Below, in pieces: positions 8,968 through 17,827 of a stretch of DNA of 64,000 nucleotides. A program made the translations under genes and the position numbers. The notes below the pieces were generated by a model. That model worked only from the letters and a program-made list of their open reading frames with translations, did not search any database and was not told the DNA's origin. The DNA is taken from contig NZ_JALRMO010000001.1 of NCBI RefSeq assembly GCF_023276405.1, forward strand, positions 5,446,001 through 5,510,000. Reading direction: 5' to 3'. Numbering within the stretch: position 1 is the first letter of the stretch; every line of letters begins with the position of its first letter. Source of the DNA: Paenibacillus hamazuiensis. GTDB taxonomy: Bacteria > Bacillota > Bacilli > Paenibacillales > NBRC-103111.

Positions 8968-9270
8968 TTAAGCGGAGCGTTTCTTTTTCAATAGAGATAA
9001 TCCGTATCCGATCAGCGCTGCTGCGATCAATACCACGATGAGTCCCGAGGCCAGCTTGCCGAGCAGGAGGAGCGCTCCGAGTCCGCCTACGGCCAGACCA
9101 AGCAGCGTTCGCCCGGAGTTCAGCGCAAAATAACCGGCCCCAACCAATGCCAAAGGCACTAAATAAGAAGCCCACGATCCGGCAAGCACCCCGATTTGAT
9201 TCAGCAAAAATACGCATCCCGCCAAAATCAGCACAATCGCCAGCAACCCGCCGCGTTTTCTATGTTTCAT
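8968..9270 (-). CDS. LiaI-like small membrane protein
   Basis: 100-residue protein of four hydrophobic segments with charged ends (MKHRKRGG start, KKKRSA tail) and no soluble domain. It resembles the membrane half of LiaF (DUF5668-like). By position it is the LiaI equivalent that recruits LiaH to the membrane. ATG 9270 is chosen because GGTGG is eight bases upstream; the frame continues 6 codons further without a site. First gene of the lia operon. Confidence 0.8.
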   Translation of the reverse strand: MKHRKRGGLLAIVLILAGCVFLLNQIGVLAGSWASYLVPLALVGAGYFALNSGRTLLGLAVGGLGALLLLGKLASGLIVVLIAAALIGYGLSLLKKKRSA

Positions 9271-9338
9271 CGCCATTACCACCTTCATCTTTATGCTAAC
9301 CCGTTGCTCGTTATAGGTTTATTGTAAACGACGAGCCA

Positions 9339-9353
9339 TCCGTTCAAAACGGA
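9339..9353. promoter_or_regulatory. palindrome upstream of the lia operon, candidate LiaR site
   Basis: Perfect 6-base inverted repeat TCCGTT-CAA-AACGGA about 70 bases before the first lia gene, in a region without ORFs. The position fits an activator site; it was not matched to a published LiaR consensus. Confidence 0.35.
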
Positions 9354-9480
9354 CCTGCGGCGGTATTTGCAACTGGACCTAAGACGGGGGACGAGTCCGC
9401 CCTAAGAATGCATTAAGGATGCAACCGGGAGGCACATAGTCGGCAGTCCCATTGGCAAACCTAACCCCGAGGTGAACGAA

Positions 9481-9969
9481 ATGAAGCTGTTTGGAATAGT
9501 TTTGACCGCATTGAGCCTGATTTTTTCCATCCCGCCTTATGCCGCCCAAGCGGCGGGCTCGATTTTGCCGGTAACGGTAGAAACGGTGGGCCGGCCGGTG
9601 CAGGTGTTTGACGTAACCCAAGGCAAAGTCGTCGCTGCGCTGCCCAATACCCCGGAAATCCAGCAGGAAGCGCGTCAGTGGATTAACGCGATCAAGGGAT
9701 TCGCCGCGCAGATCAAAGGCGAACCGAAGGACGGACTCGTCCTTCGCATCGAGCTCGCCGAACCGGCATTACTTCCGCCCGAAATCAGCCGGGAGCCCGC
9801 CTCGGAAGTGTTCGTCATCATTCATGCCGACCCCCGGCGCCCGGCGCAACTGCTCCTGTTTACAAAAAAAGGCCAGCCCCTGCTGGTCGATACCCAGGCG
9901 GAGCTGACACCTTTTTTGCGCAAACACGATTTGCTGAAATATCTCAAAAAAAGTCCATCAAGTACGTAG
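9481..9969 (+). CDS. secreted protein of unknown function
   Basis: 162-residue protein with a clear signal peptide (hydrophobic residues 4-17, cleavage probably after AQA around residue 26). The mature part has no motif I recognise. It contains a repeated hydrophobic/charged pattern ending LLKYLKKSPSST and could be a small extracytoplasmic domain. ATG 9481 is preceded by GAGGTG at six bases; a GTG nine bases earlier is inside this site. Its 3' end overlaps the convergent GNAT gene by 26 bases. No neighbour suggests a function. Confidence 0.65.
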   Translation: MKLFGIVLTALSLIFSIPPYAAQAAGSILPVTVETVGRPVQVFDVTQGKVVAALPNTPEIQQEARQWINAIKGFAAQIKGEPKDGLVLRIELAEPALLPPEISREPASEVFVIIHADPRRPAQLLLFTKKGQPLLVDTQAELTPFLRKHDLLKYLKKSPSST

Positions 9970-11128
9970 GACGGTCCGGAATGAGCTTCTCGAGGAGCGC
10001 TGCCATTCCTTCCGATGCCTGAAGCCGGCCGGTCTGCCGCAAAAAAACCGGACGCTGGTAACCGGCCAGCATCGTCGAGAGCGTCTGGATATCGCAGGAT
10101 ACATCCGCCGCCAAGTCTTTATCGGATGCAGCCGGCCGCTCGATGGAAGCCGTTCCATCCGGAGTTATGCGAATGCCGAATATCCCGTCGTTCCATGAAG
10201 CAAACGTATCCTCCACGCGCAGCGTCAGCTCGGCCCCTTCTTCCGTTCGGGCGAACGGATACTGCCGCAAAAACGCTTCAACATCGACCACGCGTACCAT
10301 AAAATAAGGAACGGTCTCCTGCTTGCAGCGCGGATTGCCTAGCCTGACCGGCAGCCGGTCCTCGGCGGGAGCCTGCAGCTTCACGGTGCGGATCATCGAG
10401 TCGTGGTTCGCGATAAACTTCCACAGACCGCGCCATGCCGCTTCATCCAGCAAAATAAGCTCATGAATCGTCATCGTCCTGTCCTTCACTTCATACAGGA
10501 TGTAACCGCGATCATCACCTTCCGGATTCATCCATACGGCGGCGGTTCCTTTCTTATTGCGAAGAATCCGCTCCTCCCACCATTCCGCCGATCTTTGCAG
10601 CATCCCGCTGTACCTGGCGGCGTACTCTTCATAGATCGGTCCGAGGCGCTTCGCATTCGGACCGATTCTTTCAATGCGGCCCGGCTGCGGAGGGAGCTCC
10701 GGCAGGTGCATGCGCTCCAGCTCGTACCGCTTGTGTTCGGTCAGCATTTCCCAGCCGTACTTGCGGTAAAAGGGAAATTCGAACGGGTGCAGGTATGACA
10801 GCATCTGGCCCTGCTCCTTCATCGTCTCCAGCGCCTTCAGCAATAGCTTCGCCACCATGCCGCCGCGCCGGTATTCGGGCCACGTAGCGACGCTGGCAAT
10901 CCCCCCCATTGCGAACAGCCTGCCCTGCATCCACGTGTTCAGGTCCAGCAGCGTCAGTTTGGAGGCGAGCTTGCCGTCGACAAAATAACCCCATTGCTGC
11001 TCCGGCTTCAGCTTCGCTTTGCGCTCCTCCAGCTCTCCGTCCTTCAGCTCGTATTGGAAAGCAAACGCCGAGAGCCGAATGCTCTCTTCCAGCTCCGCCT
11101 CTTTCAAATTGCGAATTTCTTCCGCCAT
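9944..11128 (-). CDS. Eis-like GNAT N-acetyltransferase
   Basis: 394-residue protein with an N-terminal GNAT fold and a C-terminal SCP2-like domain, the layout of Eis-type acetyltransferases. The acetyl-CoA loop is visible as VATWPEYRRGGMVAKLL, and the HPFEFPFYRKYGWEM block is a family hallmark. The C-terminal carboxylate is in YLMDFF, as in Eis enzymes that use the terminus as a general base. Substrates in the family are aminoglycosides or other amines, but the natural one here is unknown. Monocistronic, convergent with the secreted-protein gene. Confidence 0.88.
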   Translation of the reverse strand: MAEEIRNLKEAELEESIRLSAFAFQYELKDGELEERKAKLKPEQQWGYFVDGKLASKLTLLDLNTWMQGRLFAMGGIASVATWPEYRRGGMVAKLLLKALETMKEQGQMLSYLHPFEFPFYRKYGWEMLTEHKRYELERMHLPELPPQPGRIERIGPNAKRLGPIYEEYAARYSGMLQRSAEWWEERILRNKKGTAAVWMNPEGDDRGYILYEVKDRTMTIHELILLDEAAWRGLWKFIANHDSMIRTVKLQAPAEDRLPVRLGNPRCKQETVPYFMVRVVDVEAFLRQYPFARTEEGAELTLRVEDTFASWNDGIFGIRITPDGTASIERPAASDKDLAADVSCDIQTLSTMLAGYQRPVFLRQTGRLQASEGMAALLEKLIPDRPTYLMDFF

Positions 11129-11428
11129 TAGCGCATCCTCCTTTATCTATTGCCGGTTGCTATTTTTCATGCCTCTGCCGATATGCTTGGATAATCTGCC
11201 CAGTTTCCATCATACCATGTTTTTGCAAGCCGGCATAAGGGGATGTGCCGACCGGTCCCGGGCGAGCTTTTACATGCGTCCGTCCGTTTATTTACGCCGT
11301 TTCCCGGAAGGACCGGAGGAAATATTTACCGCTAATGTTTTATTAGCCGCTATGCTATGATCGGCTTACAGGGTGTGTGAACGCTTGCAAATGCCCTGAC
11401 ATAACTTCATATTATGGAGGCATCGTTT

Positions 11429-12637
11429 ATGAAACGTCAACTGCTTTATGTTACGCTTCTTCTCGGGCTCGGCTCCACTCTCGCCCCCGCGCCATCCATG
11501 GCCGCCTACACCTACGATGTACCCAAAGCCAAGGTCGTCAAAACCGTCAATTTTCGCAGCGAACCCTCCACTTCCGGCACAGCCATCCGGTACTTGAAGG
11601 TCGGAGAAATTTTGGACGTGCTTGGCAAGCCGAACAGCAGCTGGCTGCAAGTCAAGGATAGCAATGGGCAAACCGGGTACGTCAGCTCGTCCGCCACATA
11701 CATAACCCAATTCAACGAACAAATATCTCCGCCGGCCAACGGCAAGGTGATCAAATCCGTTTCGTTTCGCACCGGCCCATCCACGGACGACTCCAGAATC
11801 CGCTATTTGCAAAGCGGCGAACCGGTCTGGATATTGGACAAGCTGAACAGCTACTGGTATAAAATCGCCGACACGAACAATGTGATCGGGTACGTCAGCA
11901 CGAATCCCGTTTATATCGACACCCAGTTCCAGGACGTCCCGGACGAGCCGGTTGAAGCTTCATTCCCGACGCCGCCCAATGCGACTGTCGTCTCATCCGT
12001 ATCGTTCCGCAAGGCGGCCTCGACCGATTCGGAGCGGATTCGCTATTTGAACCAGGGAGAAAGGCTGCTCGTCCTTGACAAAACAAACGATTACTGGTAC
12101 TACGTGCAGGACAAAAACGGCGTCATGGGTTATGTCAGCACAAGCAGCAAATACATATCCACCACTTATGTCGAGCCTTACAAGCTGCTGGACCCTGCAG
12201 TCGCCGCGCAGAAGGTGATCGACGCGGGCATGAAATATATGGGGACGCCTTACGAGTTCGGCTCCAGCCGGTACGATACGTCCACCTTCGATTGCTCGGA
12301 CTTTACGCGCCAGGCTTACCTGGACGGCATCGATCAGCTCATACCCGGCGATTCCCGCGCCCAGGCCGCCTTCGTGAAAGGAATCGGCAAGACGCAAACC
12401 GACTGGCATCAGCTGAAAAAAGGCGACCTGATGTTCTTCATGTCTTATAAAGGATATAAACCGAGCGACTACGCGTCCGTAGACAAATCCGCGGAAACCG
12501 TGACGCATGTCGGCATCTACCTGGGCGACGGACGCGTGCTTCACACGTATTCCGTGGAATCCGGCGGCGTTCGCATCGATACGATCGCCGGCTCTACATG
12601 GGAGCTGCGCTTCATGTTCGGCGGGGCTACTTATTAA
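11429..12637 (+). CDS. SH3-domain NlpC/P60 cell-wall endopeptidase
   Basis: 402-residue exported peptidoglycan hydrolase. Signal peptide with cleavage after SMA (about residue 25), then three bacterial SH3 domains (about 33-95, 105-165, 186-246) with the repeated VSFRTGPSTDDSRIRYL-type pattern, then an NlpC/P60 domain (about 258-402). Catalytic residues are Cys289 in TFDCSDF, His360 in THVGIYLG and a following polar residue at His372. Such enzymes cut the D-Glu/meso-DAP stem peptide bond. ATG 11429 has GGAGG at eight bases upstream. The 300 bases upstream contain an extended -10 (TGCTATGAT, 11353-11361) but no other signal I recognise. Confidence 0.92.
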   Translation: MKRQLLYVTLLLGLGSTLAPAPSMAAYTYDVPKAKVVKTVNFRSEPSTSGTAIRYLKVGEILDVLGKPNSSWLQVKDSNGQTGYVSSSATYITQFNEQISPPANGKVIKSVSFRTGPSTDDSRIRYLQSGEPVWILDKLNSYWYKIADTNNVIGYVSTNPVYIDTQFQDVPDEPVEASFPTPPNATVVSSVSFRKAASTDSERIRYLNQGERLLVLDKTNDYWYYVQDKNGVMGYVSTSSKYISTTYVEPYKLLDPAVAAQKVIDAGMKYMGTPYEFGSSRYDTSTFDCSDFTRQAYLDGIDQLIPGDSRAQAAFVKGIGKTQTDWHQLKKGDLMFFMSYKGYKPSDYASVDKSAETVTHVGIYLGDGRVLHTYSVESGGVRIDTIAGSTWELRFMFGGATY

Positions 12638-12738
12638 TCTATCAATGTCTCCCCCCTTGTTCCGCTATTGCTCAAATGGATTCATCCGTAATCAGAGGAA
12701 CTGAGATTCGTATCTCCTCTATCAAACATACAATCGAA

Positions 12739-12789
12739 TAAAGGGTTGTCTCATTTGGTCATTTTCATGACGGATGGGGCAGCCCTTTT
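12739..12789 (+). terminator. intrinsic terminator after the NlpC/P60 gene
   Basis: Arms AAAGGGTTG-TCTCAT and ATGGGGCAGCCCTTTT with a 19-base loop, followed by T. About 100 bases past the stop codon. Confidence 0.7.
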
Positions 12790-12966
12790 GCAGCTTCTCC
12801 GAGCTTCAAGCTTCGCCTGCGCAGCGGATGCCGCATTCCCTTTCTTCTCCGGATGCACTGACACCGGTTGAAGCAGCCGCAGCGTCAGCTCCACTTCAAA
12901 AATGCCGTACGTTTGATCTTACGTCACATCCAGTTTCCTTCAAAGCTTTTGACAACCTCCGCCGAC
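12790..12966. other. intergenic, nothing recognised
   Basis: Part of the 423-base gap between the NlpC/P60 gene and the GntR regulator. Apart from the flanking terminators I see no ORF with a ribosome binding site, no repeat and no RNA motif. Confidence 0.5.
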
Positions 12967-13007
12967 GAAAAAAGCCACCGCCGCACTCAGGCGCACCGAT
13001 GGCTTTT
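12967..13007. terminator. bidirectional intrinsic terminator
   Basis: AAAAAGCCA(C)CG and CGATGGCTTTTT arms around a GC-rich loop with A and T runs on both sides. On the minus strand it ends the GntR regulator transcript, 54 bases past its stop. Confidence 0.75.
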
Positions 13008-13060
13008 TGGGTGATACTTTTTAATTTCGTCGCTAATTGGCAGCTCTTTTCAAAAATCTC

Positions 13061-13747
13061 TCAAGAAAGCTGTCCCATGTTCTTCTCATAATTTTCAATG
13101 CTTTTGATAGCCGTGTCGAGACTGCTCAAAATATGCTCCTTCATCGCCCGTTCCGCACCGTCGGCATCTTTTGCCGCAATGAAATCTAGAATCCGCTGAT
13201 GTTCCTCAACGGCCTTCCCCTGCCTGCCCCTGCTGTGCTTGATAAGCGAACGGTATCGGTTGATATGATCGTTGAGCATGCTTAATATTTTTATCGTCGT
13301 GCTTCGTCCGCTTAATTCATAAAGGTAAGAATGAAATTCGCTTCCATACAAAGTGATATCGTCTTCGTTTCCTTGTTCGGTCGCGAATTTAATATTCTCC
13401 AGGATAGACGTAAGTGCCTGAATATGCTTTTCTTCAGCGCAGCTGGCGGCATTTCTCGCCACAAATCCTTCAAGCATGCTGCGAACGATGAAAATTTCTT
13501 CAACTTCCTTTCGGGAAATGGAAGCGACCTTCAGCCGCCCGTTCGACTGGCGAAGAACCAGTTCTTCCATCTCCAGCCTTTGAATCGCTTCGCGAAGTGG
13601 GGTCCGGCTAATTTCCAGTTCCGCCGCAATGCTTTCCTCGTTAAAATTTTGGCCCGGCTTCATCTTGCCGTTAATAATTCTTTCTTTCAACTCGAGATAA
13701 GCTATATCTTTCGAAACCCTGCGAGCTCGATGCTCCATTTTCCTCAC
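13061..13747 (-). CDS. GntR-family (FCD/FadR type) transcriptional regulator
   Basis: 228-residue regulator with an N-terminal winged helix (about residues 10-75; LKERIINGKMKPGQNFNEES and SRTPLREAIQRLEMEEL) and an all-helical FCD effector domain (about 80-220) with His residues placed as in metal-binding FCD proteins (FHSYL, EHQRIL, MKEHIL). The GTG at 13747 is chosen because AGAGGTG lies six bases upstream; the frame is open further up but runs through the operator. A TTGTATACAA palindrome 31 bases upstream suggests autoregulation, and the same site recurs before the adjacent catabolic genes, which it most likely controls. Confidence 0.9.
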   Translation of the reverse strand: MRKMEHRARRVSKDIAYLELKERIINGKMKPGQNFNEESIAAELEISRTPLREAIQRLEMEELVLRQSNGRLKVASISRKEVEEIFIVRSMLEGFVARNAASCAEEKHIQALTSILENIKFATEQGNEDDITLYGSEFHSYLYELSGRSTTIKILSMLNDHINRYRSLIKHSRGRQGKAVEEHQRILDFIAAKDADGAERAMKEHILSSLDTAIKSIENYEKNMGQLS

Positions 13748-13777
13748 TATCTGCACCTCTTTATGCATACAGTATAT

Positions 13778-13787
13778 TTGTATACAA
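13778..13787. promoter_or_regulatory. GntR-type operator, site A
   Basis: Perfect palindrome TTGTATACAA within an AGTATATTTGTATACAA context, just upstream of the regulator gene. First of four copies in the cluster (13778, 15307, 24743, 24896). T-N-GTATAC-N-A palindromes are typical of FCD-type GntR proteins. Confidence 0.75.
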
Positions 13788-14056
13788 TATAACATATAAA
13801 TTAATAAAATTAGCAGTCCTTATCGTTTTAAATCAAATATTTTATCGGGAAGCTAGGAGCCAGAGCATTGTTAGGGGAGGGGATTTGGGAAATGGGAAAT
13901 TACTAATTTCATTAACGTAACATAAACAAGATGCTTTTTCAAGTTTTTACATACGGCTTACATAAATGAAAAAAAGAGAAGCCGGCATCCCGTTCCCAAT
14001 TCACAACTTTATTGCGAATTTAAGTAGAGGCCAGCTTGTAATCCAAATTTACAAAT
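13788..14056. other. intergenic, AT-rich, end of the catabolic operon
   Basis: AT-rich gap between the regulator's operator and the stop of the PLP lyase gene. A T run (minus strand, near 13970) follows a GC-rich segment but I find no convincing terminator hairpin, ORF or RNA motif. Confidence 0.45.
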
Positions 14057-15259
14057 TCAATTGTTGACCGATTTAGGCAGCTTTATTTTCTGCAAAGCCT
14101 GATTAAGATCGGCAATAATATCTTCCGGATCTTCCAGTCCGACGGAGAAACGGATCAGACCGTCCGTAATGCCGAACTTCGCTCTCTCGCCGGGAGGGAT
14201 TGAATAGTGGGTCATGGAAGCAGGGTGCTGCACCAACGTTTCCGGATCACCGAGACTGAACGAGATCATGGCCAGCTTTAACGAATTGATGAATGTCTTG
14301 CCTTCTTTGAAGCCCCCTCTAACCTCGAAAGCGACGATACCGCCCATCGCTTTCATTTGTTTCTTGGCAAGCAGATGCTGCGGATGAGATTGCAGCCCCG
14401 GGTAATACACATTCTCAATAGCCGGGTGAATCTCTAAAAACTCGGCGATTTTTTGAGCGCTGCTGCAATGTCTTTCGACGCGCAGCCCCATCGTTTTTAA
14501 TCCCCTTAGAGCCAGGAACGACTCCCAGGAGTTTAAATTTTGCCCCAAATCGCCCATCAGCTTTTTCCGCATCATGTGGATGTGCTGCTCTTTGCCGACG
14601 ATCAAACCAGCAATCACATCTCCGTGCCCGTTAATGTATTTGGTTGCGCTGTGAACGACCACATCTGCTCCCAGCTCGATCGGCCGTTGCAAGTACGGTG
14701 TCATAAAGGTGTTGTCAACAATCATTGGAATGGCAAACCTTTTGGCTACGGACGATAACGCCCGAATGTCGAGTACGGTAAGACACGGATTGGATGGAGT
14801 TTCGATATATAATGCTTTCGTACTTGGCTTAATAGCCCGCTGTACGGCCTCTATATCCGTGCAATCGACAAAATCGAATTCGATGCCGAATCTGGGGGCG
14901 AGCGAGGTCAGAAAGCTGTATGTCCCGCCATATACATCTTTGGTGACCACGACATGATCGCCTTGCTTCAAAAAAGCCAGCAGTGAAATCGAAATAGCGG
15001 CCATACCACTACTTACCGCCAGCGCATCTTCACCGCCTTCAAGTTCGGCGATTTTTTGCTCCAATACGCGGGATGTCGGGTTTCCGTACCGTCCATAATA
15101 AACACCCTCCGCCTCCCCGGAAACGACCGCAGCCGCAGCTTCAGCGCTAGTGAATGCGTAAGCTACCGCAGGGGTGACCGTTTGCGATATGGCTCTTGTA
15201 GCTGGATCCGGTTTTTGTGCCGCGTGAATAAGTCGAGTATCGAATTTCCATTCTCCCAT
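14057..15259 (-). CDS. PLP-dependent cystathionine/methionine gamma-lyase family enzyme
   Basis: 400-residue Cys/Met metabolism PLP enzyme. Seen: the YYGRYGNPTSRVLE cofactor and phosphate region, SSGMAAIS, the YIETPSNP block, VDNTF, and the Schiff-base Lys in HSATKYINGHGD. The family cleaves or forms C-S bonds in cysteine, homocysteine or methionine derivatives. The active-site loop reads VYGGTYSF, with Gly where Pseudomonas-type methionine gamma-lyases have Cys, so cystathionine gamma-lyase or an S-substituted cysteine/homocysteine lyase is as likely. ATG 15259 has AGAGGG upstream; codons before it are weak. It has its own TTGTATACAA operator at 15307-15316 and is last in the catabolic cluster. 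Confidence 0.9.
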   Translation of the reverse strand: MGEWKFDTRLIHAAQKPDPATRAISQTVTPAVAYAFTSAEAAAAVVSGEAEGVYYGRYGNPTSRVLEQKIAELEGGEDALAVSSGMAAISISLLAFLKQGDHVVVTKDVYGGTYSFLTSLAPRFGIEFDFVDCTDIEAVQRAIKPSTKALYIETPSNPCLTVLDIRALSSVAKRFAIPMIVDNTFMTPYLQRPIELGADVVVHSATKYINGHGDVIAGLIVGKEQHIHMMRKKLMGDLGQNLNSWESFLALRGLKTMGLRVERHCSSAQKIAEFLEIHPAIENVYYPGLQSHPQHLLAKKQMKAMGGIVAFEVRGGFKEGKTFINSLKLAMISFSLGDPETLVQHPASMTHYSIPPGERAKFGITDGLIRFSVGLEDPEDIIADLNQALQKIKLPKSVNN

Positions 15260-15306
15260 CTGACGAGTCCCTCTCTTTCGCAATGAACACTTGAATAATT
15301 GAATAT

Positions 15307-15316
15307 TTGTATACAA
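15307..15316. promoter_or_regulatory. GntR-type operator, site B
   Basis: TTGTATACAA abutting the stop codon of the URO-D-like gene, 48 bases before the PLP lyase start. It suggests a separate regulated promoter for the lyase gene. Confidence 0.7.
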
Positions 15317-16327
15317 TTATTTTTCGGCGACTGTTCCTGTCGACCTGATAATTTCGCCAGTCAGCTCTTCAAGAACGGCCTGCCTTACAGGATATCTGAT
15401 CACACATCCGGGGGCAAGTATTAACTTATTGTTGTTGACCAGCCCGGATACCTCTTTGATTTCGTGCCTTAAATCTTCCATTCGGCCATTCGTAATATGG
15501 AATCTCTGGAGGCCGCCGACAATCGTTTTATCGGGAACCAGCTTAATAAATTCGCTCACAGAAGGAGCCGTTTCCCAAATATGCCAGTTAAACGCGTGAA
15601 CCGGATAGTCGATGAGCAACTTATGCATAATGTCTGTACCGTGAATATGCAGGATGTTGAACCAGGAATCATTTGAAATCGAATTCAGGACCTGCTTATC
15701 ATAAGGCACTCCAAATTGTATGTACTCCTCTTCCGTTAGTTGGGAGTAAGTTGCCATCTGATTCGCGCAAAAAACGCCGGCGCAGCCCCTTCGCAAAGCT
15801 TCTTTGGCAAAGTTTACTGTTACGCGCGTGATCAGCTCCAGACCCGCTTTGACTTGCTCCGGATATTGTTTGATATGCTTAAGCATCAGTGGACCGCAAA
15901 GCTTAGAGGCCGTCGTCAAAGGAGTAAAGATAGTGACGACGACCGGAGCCTCCCCCTTCACTTTGTCAAGGAGAAGCTCCAGTGAATCCAGCTCTCTGCC
16001 GAGGGCGCCATCGGTCACATCCGGTTCCACGAGACGCGTCCAATCATCGGGCGATTCGATTCCGTATTTGACGATCTCCGCTACGCCCCCATGGGGAACT
16101 TTCGCATAATCGGACACGCAGCCGAAGTCTTCGATGGAAAACATACCGTTAGGCATATTTTTAATGAAGTCCAAGTCATAGGTTTTGTAAAAACGGTACG
16201 TTTCCTCGGCCAGCCGCACAGGATCAAGATCGATGAGCGGCAAATGGGTCCAAAAGCTATATGGGACCCGATCCAGCTTCTCACCCCTTAATGCTGCTTT
16301 GATTCGCATAGTTCCCGTTATTTTCAT
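15317..16327 (-). CDS. URO-D family protein, probable corrinoid/Zn methyltransferase type
   Basis: 336-residue TIM-barrel protein of the uroporphyrinogen decarboxylase superfamily. It is not a heme HemE by context. It contains His227-x-His229 (HIHG) and Cys308 in APGC, matching in position the Zn ligands (H-x-C ... C) of the MtaA/MtbA/CmuA methyltransferase branch, although the first Cys is replaced by His. Such enzymes move methyl groups between thiols, amines or corrinoid proteins. No corrinoid-binding protein gene is nearby, so the acceptor is unknown. Separated by 16 bases from the MOSC gene and followed at once by operator B. Confidence 0.8.
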   Translation of the reverse strand: MKITGTMRIKAALRGEKLDRVPYSFWTHLPLIDLDPVRLAEETYRFYKTYDLDFIKNMPNGMFSIEDFGCVSDYAKVPHGGVAEIVKYGIESPDDWTRLVEPDVTDGALGRELDSLELLLDKVKGEAPVVVTIFTPLTTASKLCGPLMLKHIKQYPEQVKAGLELITRVTVNFAKEALRRGCAGVFCANQMATYSQLTEEEYIQFGVPYDKQVLNSISNDSWFNILHIHGTDIMHKLLIDYPVHAFNWHIWETAPSVSEFIKLVPDKTIVGGLQRFHITNGRMEDLRHEIKEVSGLVNNNKLILAPGCVIRYPVRQAVLEELTGEIIRSTGTVAEK

Positions 16328-16343
16328 GGAATACTCTCCTCGC

Positions 16344-16808
16344 TCATTCGGAAACGATCTTGACCTCGTCTCCTATCATTATGGTGCCTTCTGACAAAAT
16401 CCGGACGAAAACCCCGCTGTTCATCATCCCTTTCAGTAATCCCGATTTCCCCGTAAGATCTTCCAGGTATTTGCAGGGATGGCAAACACGAACCCCATAC
16501 AACGATACCGAACCGATCGTAAATTCTTTTCCGATCAGATCGAGCGGATTGATCCCTTCTGTTTCGATATTTCGCCGATGCTCGCCGGGTGCCAGCGTAA
16601 TCCCGAATTCCGACTGTAGGCGCTCCAAAGCCGCCGTGTCGATAATCGTCAAATCTCTATCGGGAGACCGCTGGGACCATGTGCCGGCCCCGTACGAATA
16701 GCGGTCTCCTTCCAAGCCTTTCCCGGGAATCGTCTTGACTTCGTCGACGGCAACCATCGGCTCCCCTGCAGCAGCCACCTTATAAAGTGCGGTGACGACA
16801 TTTTTCAT
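16344..16808 (-). CDS. MOSC-domain protein
   Basis: 154-residue single-domain MOSC protein. The fold is recognised from GKGLEGDRYSYGAGTWSQ near the N-terminus, the central GINPLDLIGKEFTIGSVSLYG and the conserved Cys in VCHPCKYLE, which in MOSC proteins carries sulfur as a persulfide or binds the molybdenum cofactor. In this setting, between a URO-D-like protein and a peptide importer, a role in sulfur transfer during breakdown of the imported substrate is possible but unproven. It is not related in detail to the YiiM-type MOSC protein at 28.3-29.0 kb. Confidence 0.85.
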   Translation of the reverse strand: MKNVVTALYKVAAAGEPMVAVDEVKTIPGKGLEGDRYSYGAGTWSQRSPDRDLTIIDTAALERLQSEFGITLAPGEHRRNIETEGINPLDLIGKEFTIGSVSLYGVRVCHPCKYLEDLTGKSGLLKGMMNSGVFVRILSEGTIMIGDEVKIVSE

Positions 16809-16831
16809 GCGATCAGTCCTCTCATTGCGAT

Positions 16832-17827
16832 TTAATCGTGCTCAACGACGGAACACGTATATAGATGACCGTCGGAGACTTGTCTGACTTCCGGAGCTTT
16901 CCGCGAGCATTCCGGCTGCGCCAGCGGACAGCGGGTATGGAACCGGCAGCCCGACGGAGGATCCATCGGACTGGGAATATCTCCTCCCAGCAGGATTCTC
17001 TCGCGTTTGTGCCGCTTGTCGTGAACCGGCACGGCGGACAGCAGCGCCCTCGTATAAGGATGCTTCGGATTCGTAAATAATTCCTCCGCTTCCGCCATTT
17101 CCACCAACTCTCCCAAATACATCACGCCGATGTGAGTAGCTACATGTCTGACCACACTTAAATCATGGGTTATAAAAATGTAAGACAACCGGAGTTCGTC
17201 CTGCAAATCTTTAATCAAGTTTAAAATCTGTGCTTGAATCGACACGTCCAAAGCAGAGACCGCTTCGTCAAAAACAATGAGCTCGGGCGAAACAGCGAGC
17301 GCTCTAGCTAGCCCGACCCTTTGTCTTTGCCCTCCCGACATTTCGTGCGGGTATCTTTTGGCGAATTCCGGCCGGATTCCCACCATGCTCAATATGTCGG
17401 CGATTTTCATATCCATCTCCGTCTTGCTGCCGGCCAATTGGTGAATTTTCAGCGATTCGCCGATGATATCGCCGATTTTTTGCCTCGGATTTAAGGAAGC
17501 GTACGGATCCTGGAACACCATTTGGAACTTTCGACGCATCTTTCTTAATTCATGGGAGCTTAAAGACAAAATGTTCTTATCTCCCAGCCATACCTCCCCC
17601 GACGACGGCTCGATCAATCGGATGATGCATCGCCCCAAGGTCGATTTGCCCGAACCGGATTCGCCTACAATCCCAAGTGTTTCGCCGCGGTTTAACGTTA
17701 AACTGATGCCATTTACTGCCTGAACATATTTTTTGGCGAAGCCGTCTTTTACGGGAAACCACTTCTTTAGACTCTGAACTTTAAGCAGCGGCTCATCGAT
17801 AAACGCCAAATCAGTTGTCAACGGCAT
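16832..17827 (-). CDS. Opp/Dpp-type ABC transporter ATP-binding protein (OppF-like)
   Basis: 331-residue ATPase of a peptide/nickel-type importer. Walker A GESGSGKST, signature MSGGQRQRVGLARAL, Walker B IVFDEAVSALD, and the C-terminal oligopeptide-transporter extension with four Cys (GCRFHTRCP, CSRKAPEV, YTCSV). The N-terminal KKWFPVKDGF segment marks the OppF/DppF type. AAAGGAG precedes the ATG. It overlaps the OppD-like gene by 17 bases. The C-terminal cysteines can hold a 4Fe-4S cluster in characterised relatives. Confidence 0.94.
   Translation of the reverse strand: MPLTTDLAFIDEPLLKVQSLKKWFPVKDGFAKKYVQAVNGISLTLNRGETLGIVGESGSGKSTLGRCIIRLIEPSSGEVWLGDKNILSLSSHELRKMRRKFQMVFQDPYASLNPRQKIGDIIGESLKIHQLAGSKTEMDMKIADILSMVGIRPEFAKRYPHEMSGGQRQRVGLARALAVSPELIVFDEAVSALDVSIQAQILNLIKDLQDELRLSYIFITHDLSVVRHVATHIGVMYLGELVEMAEAEELFTNPKHPYTRALLSAVPVHDKRHKRERILLGGDIPSPMDPPSGCRFHTRCPLAQPECSRKAPEVRQVSDGHLYTCSVVEHD

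Noticed and set aside
11129-11428. c-di-AMP (ydaO-type) riboswitch before the NlpC/P60 gene
   Set aside because: Wall hydrolase genes are often under such control, but the conserved core elements are not present here.
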